Positions 1 through 8,092 are shown, counted from the stretch's first letter. The stretch: 8,636 nt of DNA from Nitrospirota bacterium (GCA_027456925.1 DAIDTZ010000462.1:1-8636); one strand, 5' to 3'. Notes: generated by a model from the letters alone, not told the origin. Numbers and translations: made by a program.

Positions 1-2
1 GT

Positions 3-110
3 CTGCGCCGGACCATTGCCTGGTACCTCGACAACAGGGCCTGGGTCGGCAATATCAGAAGCGGTGCATATACGAAGTGGATCGAAAAGAACTACACCGG
101 CAGGGAGTGA
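3..110 (+). CDS. rfbB: dTDP-glucose 4,6-dehydratase, C-terminal end (partial)
   Basis: Only the last 35 codons and the TGA stop are in the window; the gene starts to the left of it. The readable tail contains TIAWYLDNRAWV, then a SGAYTKWIEKNYTGRE ending. This closely resembles the C-terminus of RfbB/RmlB, whose E. coli version I recall as ending in a WYL...W...SGAY..WIE.NY.GR pattern. RmlB is a cytoplasmic NAD-dependent short-chain dehydrogenase/reductase that converts dTDP-glucose to dTDP-4-keto-6-deoxyglucose, the precursor of dTDP-rhamnose and other deoxysugars for O-antigen or capsule. Its catalytic parts are outside the window, so function rests on the tail alone. The neighbouring nucleotide-sugar genes agree with the call. 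A different 4,6-dehydratase of the same family is the main alternative. Confidence 0.8.
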   Translation: MRRTIAWYLDNRAWVGNIRSGAYTKWIEKNYTGRE

Positions 111-115
111 TGTCA

Positions 116-199
116 GCTCATAGCGCATAGTTCATGGTTCATGGTTCATAGTTCCATTAATTATAAACCATGAGCAATCAGCCATGAACCAAGAACTTA
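116..199. repeat. Heptad-phased inverted repeat 1, ahead of ugd
   Basis: The spacer between the rfbB tail and ugd divides into twelve consecutive 7-nt units in one phase. Left-half units look like GTTCATG (130-136 and 137-143, identical), and right-half units look like GAACCAA (186-192). The halves are near reverse complements about a centre at 158-164. Bases 130-154 can pair with 172-196, with about 22 of 25 positions paired if two G-T wobbles count. The array stops just before the ribosome binding site at 203-209. It codes for nothing recognisable. It has no T-run after the stem, so it is not a standard terminator. Confidence 0.8.
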
Positions 200-202
200 T
201 TT

Positions 203-209
203 AGGGGAG
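203..209 (+). promoter_or_regulatory. Ribosome binding site of ugd
   Basis: AGGGGAG lies 4 nt before the ATG at 214. It is a strong purine-rich Shine-Dalgarno sequence and supports that ATG as the start. It sits immediately outside the heptad hairpin. Confidence 0.75.
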
Positions 210-213
210 AAGA

Positions 214-1542
214 ATGAGAATATCAGTAATCGGAACCGGCTATGTCGGTCTCGTAACAGGCACCTGTCTTGCCGAGAGCGGCAATGACGTCATCTGCATG
301 GACATAGACGCTCGAAAGATCGAAATGCTGAACTCCGGCATGGTTCCTATCTACGAACCGGGTCTTGAAGAATTGATCAAGCGAAACGCGGCCAGCGAGC
401 GCCTGTCTTTTACCACGGACATGTCCCAGGCAATAAAAAGTTCGGAAATCATCTTTATTGCCGTCGGCACGCCCCCGGGTGAGGACGGCTCAGCCGACCT
501 CAAATACGTGATCAACGCAGCCCGGGAAATCGGCAAATTCATGAACGGCTACAAGGTCGTGATCAATAAGAGCACCGTACCCGTCGGCACGGCTGAAAAA
601 GTCAAAGCAGCCGTGGCAGCCGGGACAAAGCACAGATTTGACGTGGTCTCCAACCCGGAATTCCTGAAAGAGGGGGCCGCTATCGAGGACTTCATGAAGC
701 CCGATCGGGTGGTCATCGGCGCGGACAGCCCCAGGGCCGCGGAAATGATGCAGGAACTCTACGCTCCCTTTGTGCGGACCGGGAAACCGATCCTGCTTAT
801 GGACGTTAAAAGCGCGGAAATGACCAAATATGTGTCGAATGCGATGCTCGCAACAAAAATCTCCTTTATCAATGAAATGGCGGTCATTTGCTCGGCCCTT
901 GGAGCGGACATCGACAGCGTACGGAAAGGCATGGGATTCGACCGCAGGATCGGTTTCGAGTTCCTGTTCCCGGGCGTGGGCTACGGCGGTTCCTGTTTTC
1001 CCAAGGATGTAAAAGCGCTCATCCAGACCGCGCACGACAGCGGCGTTGACGCAAAAGTGCTGAAATCAGTCGACCTGGTCAACGAGCGTCAGAAAGCAAT
1101 GCTCTCATCCCTGATCGTGAAGCATTTTTCATCGAACAGCAAGAAAACAAAGACCGCGAAACCGCTTGCAGGCAAAACAATCGCCCTATGGGGCCTTTCG
1201 TTCAAGCCGCGGACCGACGACATGCGCGAGGCGCCTTCGGTCGTCATCATCAACAGCCTTCTTCGGGCCGGGGCGGAGGTCAAGGCCCATGACCCGGTGG
1301 CGATGTCCGAAGCGCGCAAAATCTTCAAAAACCGGATCGAGTTCCATGAGGACGGCTACGACACGCTTCGAGATGCCGACGCTCTTGCGGTCGTGACCGA
1401 GTGGAACGAATTCCGCACGCCTGATTTCCAGAAGATGAAAAGAATCATGAACAAACCGGTCATTTTCGACGGCAGAAATATCTACAACCAGGAAGAACTG
1501 CGGAAGCTCGGGTTTACCTATTACGGGATCGGCAGAAAATAG
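214..1542 (+). CDS. ugd: UDP-glucose 6-dehydrogenase
   Basis: Oxidises UDP-glucose to UDP-glucuronate in two NAD-dependent steps in the cytoplasm, supplying acidic sugars and UDP-xylose precursors. The 442 residues are a normal full length for the UDP-glucose/GDP-mannose dehydrogenase family. The N-terminal Rossmann domain opens with the dinucleotide motif GTGYVG (7-12). NPEFLKEG (147-154) is a conserved active-site segment. The catalytic cysteine is Cys261 in GYGGSCFPKD. The C-terminal domain carries GLSFKPRTDDMREAPS (327-342), a typical UDP-binding signature. The start is fixed by a good ribosome binding site and by the position of the Rossmann motif. The next gene uses its product, so the pair is a UDP-glucose to UDP-xylose route. 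The gene is flanked on both sides by heptad inverted repeats. No damage is seen. The family also contains UDP-ManNAc dehydrogenases, but the sequence resembles the TuaD/RkpK type of UDP-glucose enzyme. Confidence 0.95.
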   Translation: MRISVIGTGYVGLVTGTCLAESGNDVICMDIDARKIEMLNSGMVPIYEPGLEELIKRNAASERLSFTTDMSQAIKSSEIIFIAVGTPPGEDGSADLKYVINAAREIGKFMNGYKVVINKSTVPVGTAEKVKAAVAAGTKHRFDVVSNPEFLKEGAAIEDFMKPDRVVIGADSPRAAEMMQELYAPFVRTGKPILLMDVKSAEMTKYVSNAMLATKISFINEMAVICSALGADIDSVRKGMGFDRRIGFEFLFPGVGYGGSCFPKDVKALIQTAHDSGVDAKVLKSVDLVNERQKAMLSSLIVKHFSSNSKKTKTAKPLAGKTIALWGLSFKPRTDDMREAPSVVIINSLLRAGAEVKAHDPVAMSEARKIFKNRIEFHEDGYDTLRDADALAVVTEWNEFRTPDFQKMKRIMNKPVIFDGRNIYNQEELRKLGFTYYGIGRK

Positions 1543-1647
1543 GAAGAACGCAGAGGGCAAAGAGCAAAGAGCATGGGGCAGAGGGCATAGCGTAAACTTT
1601 TTTTTGCGCCCTATGCTCTCTGCGCTCTGCTCCATGCGCAGTTAGTT
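1543..1647. repeat. Heptad-phased inverted repeat 2, between ugd and uxs
   Basis: Directly after the ugd stop, about fifteen 7-nt units run in one phase. Left units are purine-rich (GCAAAGA at 1557-1563 and 1564-1570, GCAGAGG at 1550-1556 and 1578-1584). The middle unit is seven T residues (1599-1605). Right units are the complementary type (CTGCGCT at 1620-1626, CTGCTCC at 1627-1633). Bases 1578-1590 pair with 1611-1623 (13 pairs, one of them G-T). Bases 1571-1583 can instead pair with 1625-1637, a register shifted by exactly one heptad, with one G-T wobble. The T-run lies in the loop rather than after the stem, so it is not a classic plus-strand terminator. Confidence 0.85.
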
Positions 1648-1651
1648 AATT

Positions 1652-1657
1652 GAGGGG
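1652..1657 (+). promoter_or_regulatory. Ribosome binding site of uxs
   Basis: GAGGGG lies 5 nt before the ATG at 1663 and supports that start. It lies just beyond the end of the heptad array. Confidence 0.7.
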
Positions 1658-1662
1658 AAATC

Positions 1663-2595
1663 ATGAGAATACTCGTAACCGGCGGAGCCGGATTTCTGGG
1701 ATCGCATCTTTGCGAACGGCTGCTTGCAGCAGGCGATGAAGTAATCTGCCTGGATAATTTTTTTACGGGCAGAAAGAAGAATGTGCGGCACTTATTGAAT
1801 AACCCGAATTTCGATCTGATTCGTCATGATATTACGATCCCCATCCTGCTGGAAGTGGACAAGATCTATCACTTAGCCTGTCCCGCTTCGCCGATCCATT
1901 ACCAGTACAATGCCATTAAAACCATCAAAACCAACGTGCTCGGCACCATAAACATGCTCGGCATTGCAAAACGGGCAAAAGCAAGGATCCTCTTTGCCTC
2001 GACCTCGGAGGTGTACGGCGATCCTGCAATGCATCCTCAAAAAGAAGACTACTGGGGCAACGTAAACACCATCGGCATCAGAAGCTGTTACGATGAGGGC
2101 AAGCGGGTGGCCGAGACCCTGATGATGGACTACCACCGCCAGAATAAAGTCGACATCAAAATTATCCGCATCTTCAATACCTACGGTCCGCGTATGCTGC
2201 CTGACGACGGACGGGTCGTGAGCAACTTCATCATCCAGGCGCTGAAAGGCGAGGACATCACGGTCTACGGCAAATGTTCGCAGACGCGCTCGTTCTGCTA
2301 TGTCGACGACCTCGTCGAAGGCATGGTCCGCATGATGGACAGCGAGAACTTTACGGGGCCCGTGAACCTCGGGAACCCGGAAGAATATACCATTCTCGAG
2401 TTCGCCCAAAAAATCATCGCCATGACAGGCTCGAAATCGAAGATCGCCTACAAGCCGCTCCCCTCCGACGACCCGAGGCAGCGGCAGCCCGATATAACGC
2501 TCGCCGGCCAAAAGCTCGGGTGGAAACCGGCCGTGTCGGTGACCGATGGTTTGACGAGGACCATCGAATATTTCAGGAAGGAACTGGCGATGTAA
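1663..2595 (+). CDS. uxs: UDP-glucuronate decarboxylase (UDP-xylose synthase)
   Basis: Decarboxylates UDP-glucuronate to UDP-xylose with tightly bound NAD, in the cytoplasm; the substrate comes from the gene before it. At 310 residues it is the usual size of a bacterial UXS, a single-domain extended short-chain dehydrogenase. Visible motifs are the NAD-binding GGAGFLG (7-13), the CPASPIHYQ segment (73-81), the active-site [10 protein letters not shown] (112-121), the catalytic Tyr143-x3-Lys147 in [18 protein letters not shown] (169-178), DGRVVSNFI (182-190) and [17 protein letters not shown] (233-249). The series is close to human UXS1 as I recall it and unlike ArnA, which has an extra formyltransferase domain. 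One oddity is the loop before the catalytic tyrosine: it reads NTIGIR where relatives usually have NPIGPR, so both prolines are replaced. The 5' part is richer in A+T than the 3' part. Uxs is used as a descriptive symbol. Confidence 0.94.
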   Translation: MRILVTGGAGFLGSHLCERLLAAGDEVICLDNFFTGRKKNVRHLLNNPNFDLIRHDITIPILLEVDKIYHLACPASPIHYQYNAIKTIKTNVLGTINMLGIAKRAKARILFASTSEVYGDPAMHPQKEDYWGNVNTIGIRSCYDEGKRVAETLMMDYHRQNKVDIKIIRIFNTYGPRMLPDDGRVVSNFIIQALKGEDITVYGKCSQTRSFCYVDDLVEGMVRMMDSENFTGPVNLGNPEEYTILEFAQKIIAMTGSKSKIAYKPLPSDDPRQRQPDITLAGQKLGWKPAVSVTDGLTRTIEYFRKELAM

Positions 2596-2596
2596 A

Positions 2597-2666
2597 GGCA
2601 GAGTGCATAGGGCAGAGGGTTTTACACTATGCGCCATGCACCATGCTCTATGCATACTGCCGACAG
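2597..2666. repeat. Heptad-phased inverted repeat 3, ahead of kdsB
   Basis: Ten 7-nt units in one phase follow the uxs stop. Left units are GGCAGAG (2597-2603 and 2611-2617) and TGCATAG. Right units end in ATG (CGCCATG 2632-2638, CACCATG 2639-2645, CTCTATG 2646-2652). Bases 2598-2610 can pair with 2648-2660 with one true mismatch plus one wobble, and 2605-2610 can pair with 2627-2632 in a register three heptads away. The unit composition resembles repeat 2 (GCAGAGG, GCATAG). Several spurious ATG codons arise in the right arm, one of them in frame with kdsB. Confidence 0.8.
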
Positions 2667-2670
2667 GCTT

Positions 2671-3444
2671 ATGACTGACAATCGAACTTCAATCGTCGCC
2701 ATCATCCCGGCGCGCTACGGGTCCACCCGCTTTCCCGGCAAAGCACTCGTCCCGATCAAGGGAAAACCGATGATCCAGTGGGTCTACGAGCGCACGAAAC
2801 GCTCACGATTGGTCGGCCGCGTGGTAGTTGCCACCGATGACGAGCGGATCATGCAGGCGGTGTCCGCCTTTGGCGGTGACGCGATCATGACCTCGTCGTC
2901 GCACCAGACCGGTACGGACCGGATCGCCGAGGTTGCCCGGAAGCTGGACTGCGAGCTCGTGGTCAATGTCCAGGGAGACGAGCCCCTGATCCAGCCGGAG
3001 ATGATCGACCAGGCGATCCAGCCCCTTATCAAGGATGCTTCCATCCCCATGGGAACGCTCTGCAATAAGCTCGAGCGCCGCGACGAGGCCTTTGACCCGA
3101 ACGTCGTGAAAGTGGTTTTCGATAAAAATAACTTCGCGCTCTACTTTTCCCGGGCGCCCATTCCCTGGGACCGGGACCAGTGGTCGGACAAGGGGTCGCC
3201 GGCCGAGCTGTTGCGAACGGGCGCCATGTACAAGCATATCGGCCTCTACGTGTATCGCCGCGAATTCCTCCTGGCCTATGCGGCAATGCCCCAGACTCCT
3301 CTTGAAGCCCTGGAAAAACTGGAACAGCTCCGCGCGCTTGAGCACGGGCACAGCATCAAGGTTATTGTGACCAGGCACGAATCCTTTGGTGTTGACATCC
3401 CAGGCGATTTGGGTAAAATACTAACTCGTCTTGAAGAAAGTTGA
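2671..3444 (+). CDS. kdsB: 3-deoxy-manno-octulosonate cytidylyltransferase (CMP-Kdo synthetase)
   Basis: Activates Kdo by the reaction CTP + Kdo to CMP-Kdo + diphosphate, the donor for the inner core of lipopolysaccharide. From the ATG at 2671 it has 257 residues, near the usual size of about 250. The nucleotide-binding loop [13 protein letters not shown] (12-24) is at the N-terminus. It is followed by HQTGTDR (78-84), the NVQGDEPLI metal and sugar site (99-107), SRAPIP (160-165), [13 protein letters not shown] (188-200), [10 protein letters not shown] (217-226) and VDIPGDL (241-247). An in-frame ATG at 2629 would add 14 residues, but these lie wholly in heptad repeat 3 and resemble no KdsB, so I chose 2671. 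The ribosome binding site is weak (ACAGG at 2663-2667, 3 nt from the start) and overlaps the last repeat unit. The gene ends 8 nt before pyrG, so the two are probably cotranscribed and functionally linked through CTP. Confidence 0.95.
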   Translation: MTDNRTSIVAIIPARYGSTRFPGKALVPIKGKPMIQWVYERTKRSRLVGRVVVATDDERIMQAVSAFGGDAIMTSSSHQTGTDRIAEVARKLDCELVVNVQGDEPLIQPEMIDQAIQPLIKDASIPMGTLCNKLERRDEAFDPNVVKVVFDKNNFALYFSRAPIPWDRDQWSDKGSPAELLRTGAMYKHIGLYVYRREFLLAYAAMPQTPLEALEKLEQLRALEHGHSIKVIVTRHESFGVDIPGDLGKILTRLEES

Positions 3445-3452
3445 GACCTGCC

Positions 3453-5102
<1,650 letters not shown>

Positions 5103-5191
5103 GCTGTGCTATTGACGCGGGACCACGGGGTACGCATGGGCATGTATAACCGAGATGGCGGAGCGGTGCGGCAGCTTCAGTAAGAAAAATC

Positions 5192-5617
5192 ATGAAGACG
5201 AAAACGTACCACTTATCTCGTGAGAAAAAAGAGCTCATCATAAAGCAGCTTACCGATGCTGTAAAGGATCGAAGCAACGTCGTTTTTGCCTACGTGTATG
5301 GCTCTTTTGCAGAGGGGACCGACGTCATAGTTCACGACATCGATGTAGGCGTCTATGTGACCGGGATAAGCAAAGAAGCCGCGACAAGATACTCTTTGGA
5401 TATGGCATATGATCTCAGCAAAAAAACGAAGCTGCCGGTAGACGTTGCCGTCCTGAATTTTGCGCCGATCCCGTTCTTATACCATGTTATTCGATGTTTC
5501 GCTTTTTTTGTCCGGGATGAAAATTTGATGTCGCAGGTCGTGGAAAGCACTGTCATGAGATACCTGGACCTTAAGCCGCTTATCCGCAGAGGGATCAAAG
5601 AGGCCTTTGCCGCATGA
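5192..5617 (+). CDS. mntA: MntA-like nucleotidyltransferase antitoxin
   Basis: A 141-residue minimal nucleotidyltransferase. The signature GSX10DXD is exact: Gly37-Ser38, ten residues, then Asp49-Ile-Asp51. A third acidic residue, Asp84 in PVDVAVL, completes the expected metal-binding triad. In studied MntA/HepT pairs the nucleotidyltransferase neutralises its partner by transferring AMP groups to a tyrosine in the HEPN motif. That role is transferred here by motif and arrangement, not shown by the sequence. The gene starts 89 nt after pyrG, and its stop overlaps the next start as ATGA. The ribosome binding site is poor (AAGAA about 5 nt before the ATG). A hand count gives 47% G+C at 5341-5520, against 65% for a stretch of pyrG, which fits an acquired module. 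It has no part in Kdo synthesis that I can see. Confidence 0.88.
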   Translation: MKTKTYHLSREKKELIIKQLTDAVKDRSNVVFAYVYGSFAEGTDVIVHDIDVGVYVTGISKEAATRYSLDMAYDLSKKTKLPVDVAVLNFAPIPFLYHVIRCFAFFVRDENLMSQVVESTVMRYLDLKPLIRRGIKEAFAA

Positions 5618-6030
5618 CATTAAACCAGGAACTCATACGCACCCGGTGTCAGGAAATCGAAGAATCACTGGAGCGTCTTGGACGAATCCGCGAAATAAAG
5701 AAAGAGGCGTTCCTGGCCGACCGTGACACGCAGGACATCGCATCCTATCGCCTGTTAACGGCGATCGAGGCCTGCTTGAACCTTTGTTACCATGTAAGCG
5801 CAAAGCGCCTCAAGCGGGTCCCCGAGGAATATGCTGAGTGTTTTGAGATCCTCGCAGGCGCCGGTGTCGTTCCCCGGGATTTGTCGGAGCGCCTTCAGAA
5901 AACGGCGCGTTTCCGCAATATGCTCGTGCATATGTATTGGAAGATAGATTACGGGTCAGTATATGATTTTCTGCAAACCGGTCTTGATGATTTGCGCCGT
6001 TTTTCCGAGATCATTGCTGGTTTGGTATGA
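5614..6030 (+). CDS. hepT: HepT-like HEPN (DUF86-type) RNase toxin
   Basis: A 138-residue, probably all-helical protein. It carries the HEPN RNase motif RX4HXY exactly: Arg101, His106 and Tyr108 in FRNMLVHMYW, followed by a last amphipathic helix ending IIAGLV. The helix near 43-58 (ASYRLLTAIEACLNLCYH) is the usual conserved second helix of DUF86 proteins. In characterised systems such proteins dimerise and cleave RNA through Arg and His of this motif, and the Tyr is the residue adenylylated by MntA. Both target and modification site are therefore present here, which suggests an intact toxin-antitoxin pair. The start overlaps the mntA stop by 4 nt. An AAAGAGG at 5597-5603, inside mntA, is the likely ribosome binding site, so translation is probably coupled. 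What RNA it cleaves, and whether it protects against phage or only stabilises the locus, cannot be read from sequence. Confidence 0.88.
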   Translation: MTLNQELIRTRCQEIEESLERLGRIREIKKEAFLADRDTQDIASYRLLTAIEACLNLCYHVSAKRLKRVPEEYAECFEILAGAGVVPRDLSERLQKTARFRNMLVHMYWKIDYGSVYDFLQTGLDDLRRFSEIIAGLV

Positions 6031-6140
6031 ACTATTGAATCTGTACAACATTGTTCAGCTTACCGGCAGCTGTGAACCATATCACTTTTGAGTTGGCATT
6101 CCCACTTAGCCCAGAACGCAAATAAAAAGACTCGGAACTT

Positions 6141-6147
6141 AAGGAAG
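6141..6147 (+). promoter_or_regulatory. Ribosome binding site fixing the TTG start of kdsA
   Basis: AAGGAAG lies 7 nt before the TTG at 6155. It is the best Shine-Dalgarno-like site near the kdsA start. No in-frame ATG lies between it and the conserved Kdo8P synthase N-terminus, so it decides the unusual start. Confidence 0.75.
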
Positions 6148-6154
6148 CAATACA

Positions 6155-6982
6155 TTGACCAGAGAAATCAACATCAGGGGCGTCAAGATCGGCGGGAACA
6201 ATCCATTCGTCCTGATCGCGGGGCCCTGCGCCATCGAGTCCGAAGGCGCGACTTTGGACGCGGCAACGCGGCTTAAAAAAATGACGTCGGACCTCGGCAT
6301 CCCGTTCATTTTTAAATCATCCTATGACAAGGCGAACAGGAGTTCCTTTAAATCGTACCGGGGGCCGGGCCTGAAGCAGGGGCTTCAGATCCTCCGGCGC
6401 GTGGCAAGGGAACTGGACCTGCCCGTTCTTTCCGACGTGCACCGGTTTGAAGAGATCGCGCCGGCGGCGGAAGTCCTCGACATCATCCAGATCCCGGCCT
6501 TTCTGTGCCGGCAAACGGACTTTGTGATGGAAGTGGCAAAAACCGGGAAAGTGGTCAATATCAAGAAAGGCCAGTTTCTCGCGCCCTGGGACATCAGGAA
6601 CGCGGCTGAGAAGGCCGCGGCCACGGGCAATGAGAATATCATTATAACCGAGCGGGGCGTGTCCTTCGGCTACAATAACCTGATCGCAGACATGCGCGCG
6701 CTTCCCATTATGCGCGAGTTCGGCTATCCCGTGATGTTCGACGCGACCCATTCCGTGCAGCTTCCGGGAGCAGGCGGGACCGCGTCCTCGGGGGACCGGA
6801 AGTTCGTACCGCACCTGACGCGCGCCGCGGTTGCCGTGGGCGTAGACGCCCTGTTCATGGAAGTCCATGCCTGCCCTGACGAGGCATTGTGCGACGGCCC
6901 GAATATGCTGAGCCTCGATGAACTCCCCGCGTTGCTGAAACAGGCCCGGGAGATAGATAACATAGTGAAAAGGCAGTTTTGA
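6155..6982 (+). CDS. kdsA: 3-deoxy-8-phosphooctulonate (Kdo-8-P) synthase
   Basis: Condenses phosphoenolpyruvate with arabinose-5-phosphate to Kdo-8-phosphate; the sugar comes from KdsD, encoded next. The 275 residues are normal for this TIM-barrel enzyme. Motifs seen are IAGPCAIES (21-29), FKSSYDKANRSS (53-64), RGPGL (69-73), DVHRFEE (94-100), IPAFLCRQTD (113-122), NIKKGQF (135-141), TERGVSFGYNNL (165-176), DATHSVQLPG (196-205) and SSGDR (211-215). Cys25, His199, Glu236 and Asp247 correspond to the four metal ligands known from the Aquifex enzyme, which points to the metal-dependent class. The C-terminal motif, however, reads CDGPN (246-250), with the CDGP that I associate with metal-independent enzymes. 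Translation starts at TTG 6155, supported by AAGGAAG at 6141-6147. The stop codon lies at the junction of the first two units of heptad repeat 4, so the gene and repeat overlap. The gene is separated from pyrG by the mntA-hepT pair. Confidence 0.96.
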   Translation: MTREINIRGVKIGGNNPFVLIAGPCAIESEGATLDAATRLKKMTSDLGIPFIFKSSYDKANRSSFKSYRGPGLKQGLQILRRVARELDLPVLSDVHRFEEIAPAAEVLDIIQIPAFLCRQTDFVMEVAKTGKVVNIKKGQFLAPWDIRNAAEKAAATGNENIIITERGVSFGYNNLIADMRALPIMREFGYPVMFDATHSVQLPGAGGTASSGDRKFVPHLTRAAVAVGVDALFMEVHACPDEALCDGPNMLSLDELPALLKQAREIDNIVKRQF

Positions 6983-7079
6983 GTTTTGGGTGTTGAGTTT
7001 AAACCTAAGCCTAGGACTCAGAGCTGTGAACTTAAAACTAAGAACTAAGAACTCAAAACTCAAAACTCAAAACTACAAA
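6975..7079. repeat. Heptad-phased inverted repeat 4, between kdsA and kdsD
   Basis: The longest and clearest array: fifteen 7-nt units in one phase. It starts inside the last codons of kdsA (AGTTTTG at 6975-6981 and 6982-6988). The right end carries three identical CTCAAAA units (7052-7058, 7059-7065, 7066-7072), preceded by two identical CTAAGAA units (7038-7044, 7045-7051). Bases 6975-6987 are an exact reverse complement of both 7055-7067 and 7062-7074, two registers one heptad apart. The centre has CCTAAG-CCTAGG-like units without clear tandem identity. The array ends 5 nt before the kdsD ATG, leaving no room for a normal Shine-Dalgarno sequence. Confidence 0.9.
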
Positions 7080-7084
7080 TAACT

Positions 7085-8056
7085 ATGTCCATTCAACAAG
7101 CAAAAAGGGTCCTCAGAATAGAAGCCGATGCAGTTGCGGCCCTGATTGACAGGATCGACGACAACTTTGCCAAAGCCGTCCGGATGATCCTGGCTTGCAA
7201 AGGCCGTGTGGTCGTTACCGGCATGGGGAAATCCGGCCTGATCGGAAAGAAGATCGCCGCCACGCTGGCCTCAACGGGCACGCCCGCGCTCTTTTTGCAC
7301 CCGGCCGAGGGCATCCACGGAGACCTCGGCATGGTAATGAGGGGAGACACGGTGATCGCGCTGTCCAACAGCGGCGAAACCGACGAGCTCTCGCGCATGC
7401 TGCCTTCGCTCAAGCGGCTCGGGATCGAGATCATCGCCCTGACCGGCAATATTGAATCCACGCTCGCGAAGAACAGCGACGTGGTTATCAATGTGGGGGT
7501 AAAGGAAGAAGCCTGCCCGCTCGGACTTGCGCCCACGGCAAGCACCACGGCCGCCCTGGCCATGGGAGACGCGCTGGCGGTTGCGCTTCTGGACCAGCGG
7601 GGGTTCAGGGAAGAAGACTTTGCCTGTTTCCATCCCGGAGGCGCGCTCGGTAAAAAGCTCCTGCTCCGCGTTCGCGACCTCATGCATATCGGAGAGGCAA
7701 TTCCCATCGTTTCCGAAGCGACGCTCATCAAGGACGCCATTTATGAGATCTCGTCGAAAAAGATGGGCGTGACCGCCGTGGTGAATGCCGAGGGAAAACT
7801 CGTGGGAGTGATCTCCGACGGAGACCTCCGCCGCTGGATGGAAAAAACCGAAAAGACCGGCGAGAACCTGCTCATCAAGAAGGCCGAAGACATCATGACC
7901 GCGAAACCGAAAACGGCAAATAAAGATTCCCTGGCCGCTGAGGCCGTGTCCATTATGGAGAAACATTCCATCACCTGTCTCATCGTTACCGGGCCGGACA
8001 AGAAACCGGAAGGGGTCATCCATCTCCACGATTTGCTGAAGGCCGGCGTGGTATAA
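7085..8056 (+). CDS. kdsD: Arabinose-5-phosphate isomerase (KdsD/KpsF/GutQ family)
   Basis: Interconverts ribulose-5-phosphate and arabinose-5-phosphate, the first committed supply step for Kdo. The 323 residues match the family. An N-terminal SIS sugar-isomerase domain (about 35-170) shows TGMGKSG (45-51), HPAEGIHGDLG (72-82), SNSGETDE (94-101) and CPLGLAPTASTTAALAMGDALA (split: CPLGLAPT 144-151, ASTTAALAMGDALA 152-165). HPGGALGKKL (183-192) holds a likely catalytic His183. Two CBS domains follow: about 200-255, with VISDGDLRR at 242-250, and about 266-320, with VIHLHDLLKAG at 311-321. These are often regulatory ligand-binding modules. The start ATG at 7085 follows heptad repeat 4 by 5 nt and has no recognisable ribosome binding site; the leader is A-rich instead. 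KdsD, GutQ and KpsF cannot be told apart by sequence, but the position beside kdsA favours the Kdo role. Confidence 0.95.
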   Translation: MSIQQAKRVLRIEADAVAALIDRIDDNFAKAVRMILACKGRVVVTGMGKSGLIGKKIAATLASTGTPALFLHPAEGIHGDLGMVMRGDTVIALSNSGETDELSRMLPSLKRLGIEIIALTGNIESTLAKNSDVVINVGVKEEACPLGLAPTASTTAALAMGDALAVALLDQRGFREEDFACFHPGGALGKKLLLRVRDLMHIGEAIPIVSEATLIKDAIYEISSKKMGVTAVVNAEGKLVGVISDGDLRRWMEKTEKTGENLLIKKAEDIMTAKPKTANKDSLAAEAVSIMEKHSITCLIVTGPDKKPEGVIHLHDLLKAGVV

Positions 8057-8092
8057 TGTCGATACAGAGTACGCAATGCATTAGAGGGCGAG

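Noticed and set aside
1590..1625. Intrinsic terminator after ugd because of the T-run
   Set aside because: The T-run at 1599-1605 lies in the hairpin loop, not after the stem, on the plus strand. A different fold could still matter, so only the plain terminator call is dropped.
5112..5150. Sigma-70 promoter before mntA (TTGACG and TATAAC)
   Set aside because: The two boxes are 27 nt apart, far from the usual 17, and no better partner box is found at the right distance from either.
5192..6030. The nucleotidyltransferase as a Kdo-pathway enzyme
   Set aside because: It is a minimal nucleotidyltransferase with the GSX10DXD motif paired with a HEPN protein; it has none of the KdsB or sugar nucleotidyltransferase motifs.
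6053..6077. Stem-loop after hepT (GTTCAGCT with AGCT-GT-GAAC)
   Set aside because: Eight pairs with a 2-nt bulge and a 7-nt loop, but no T-run follows and G+C is modest; not enough to call a terminator or regulatory site.
6093..6110. Sigma-54 type promoter before kdsA (TGGCA ... GC)
   Set aside because: The GG and GC elements are 12 nt apart instead of 10, and the rest of the match is poor.
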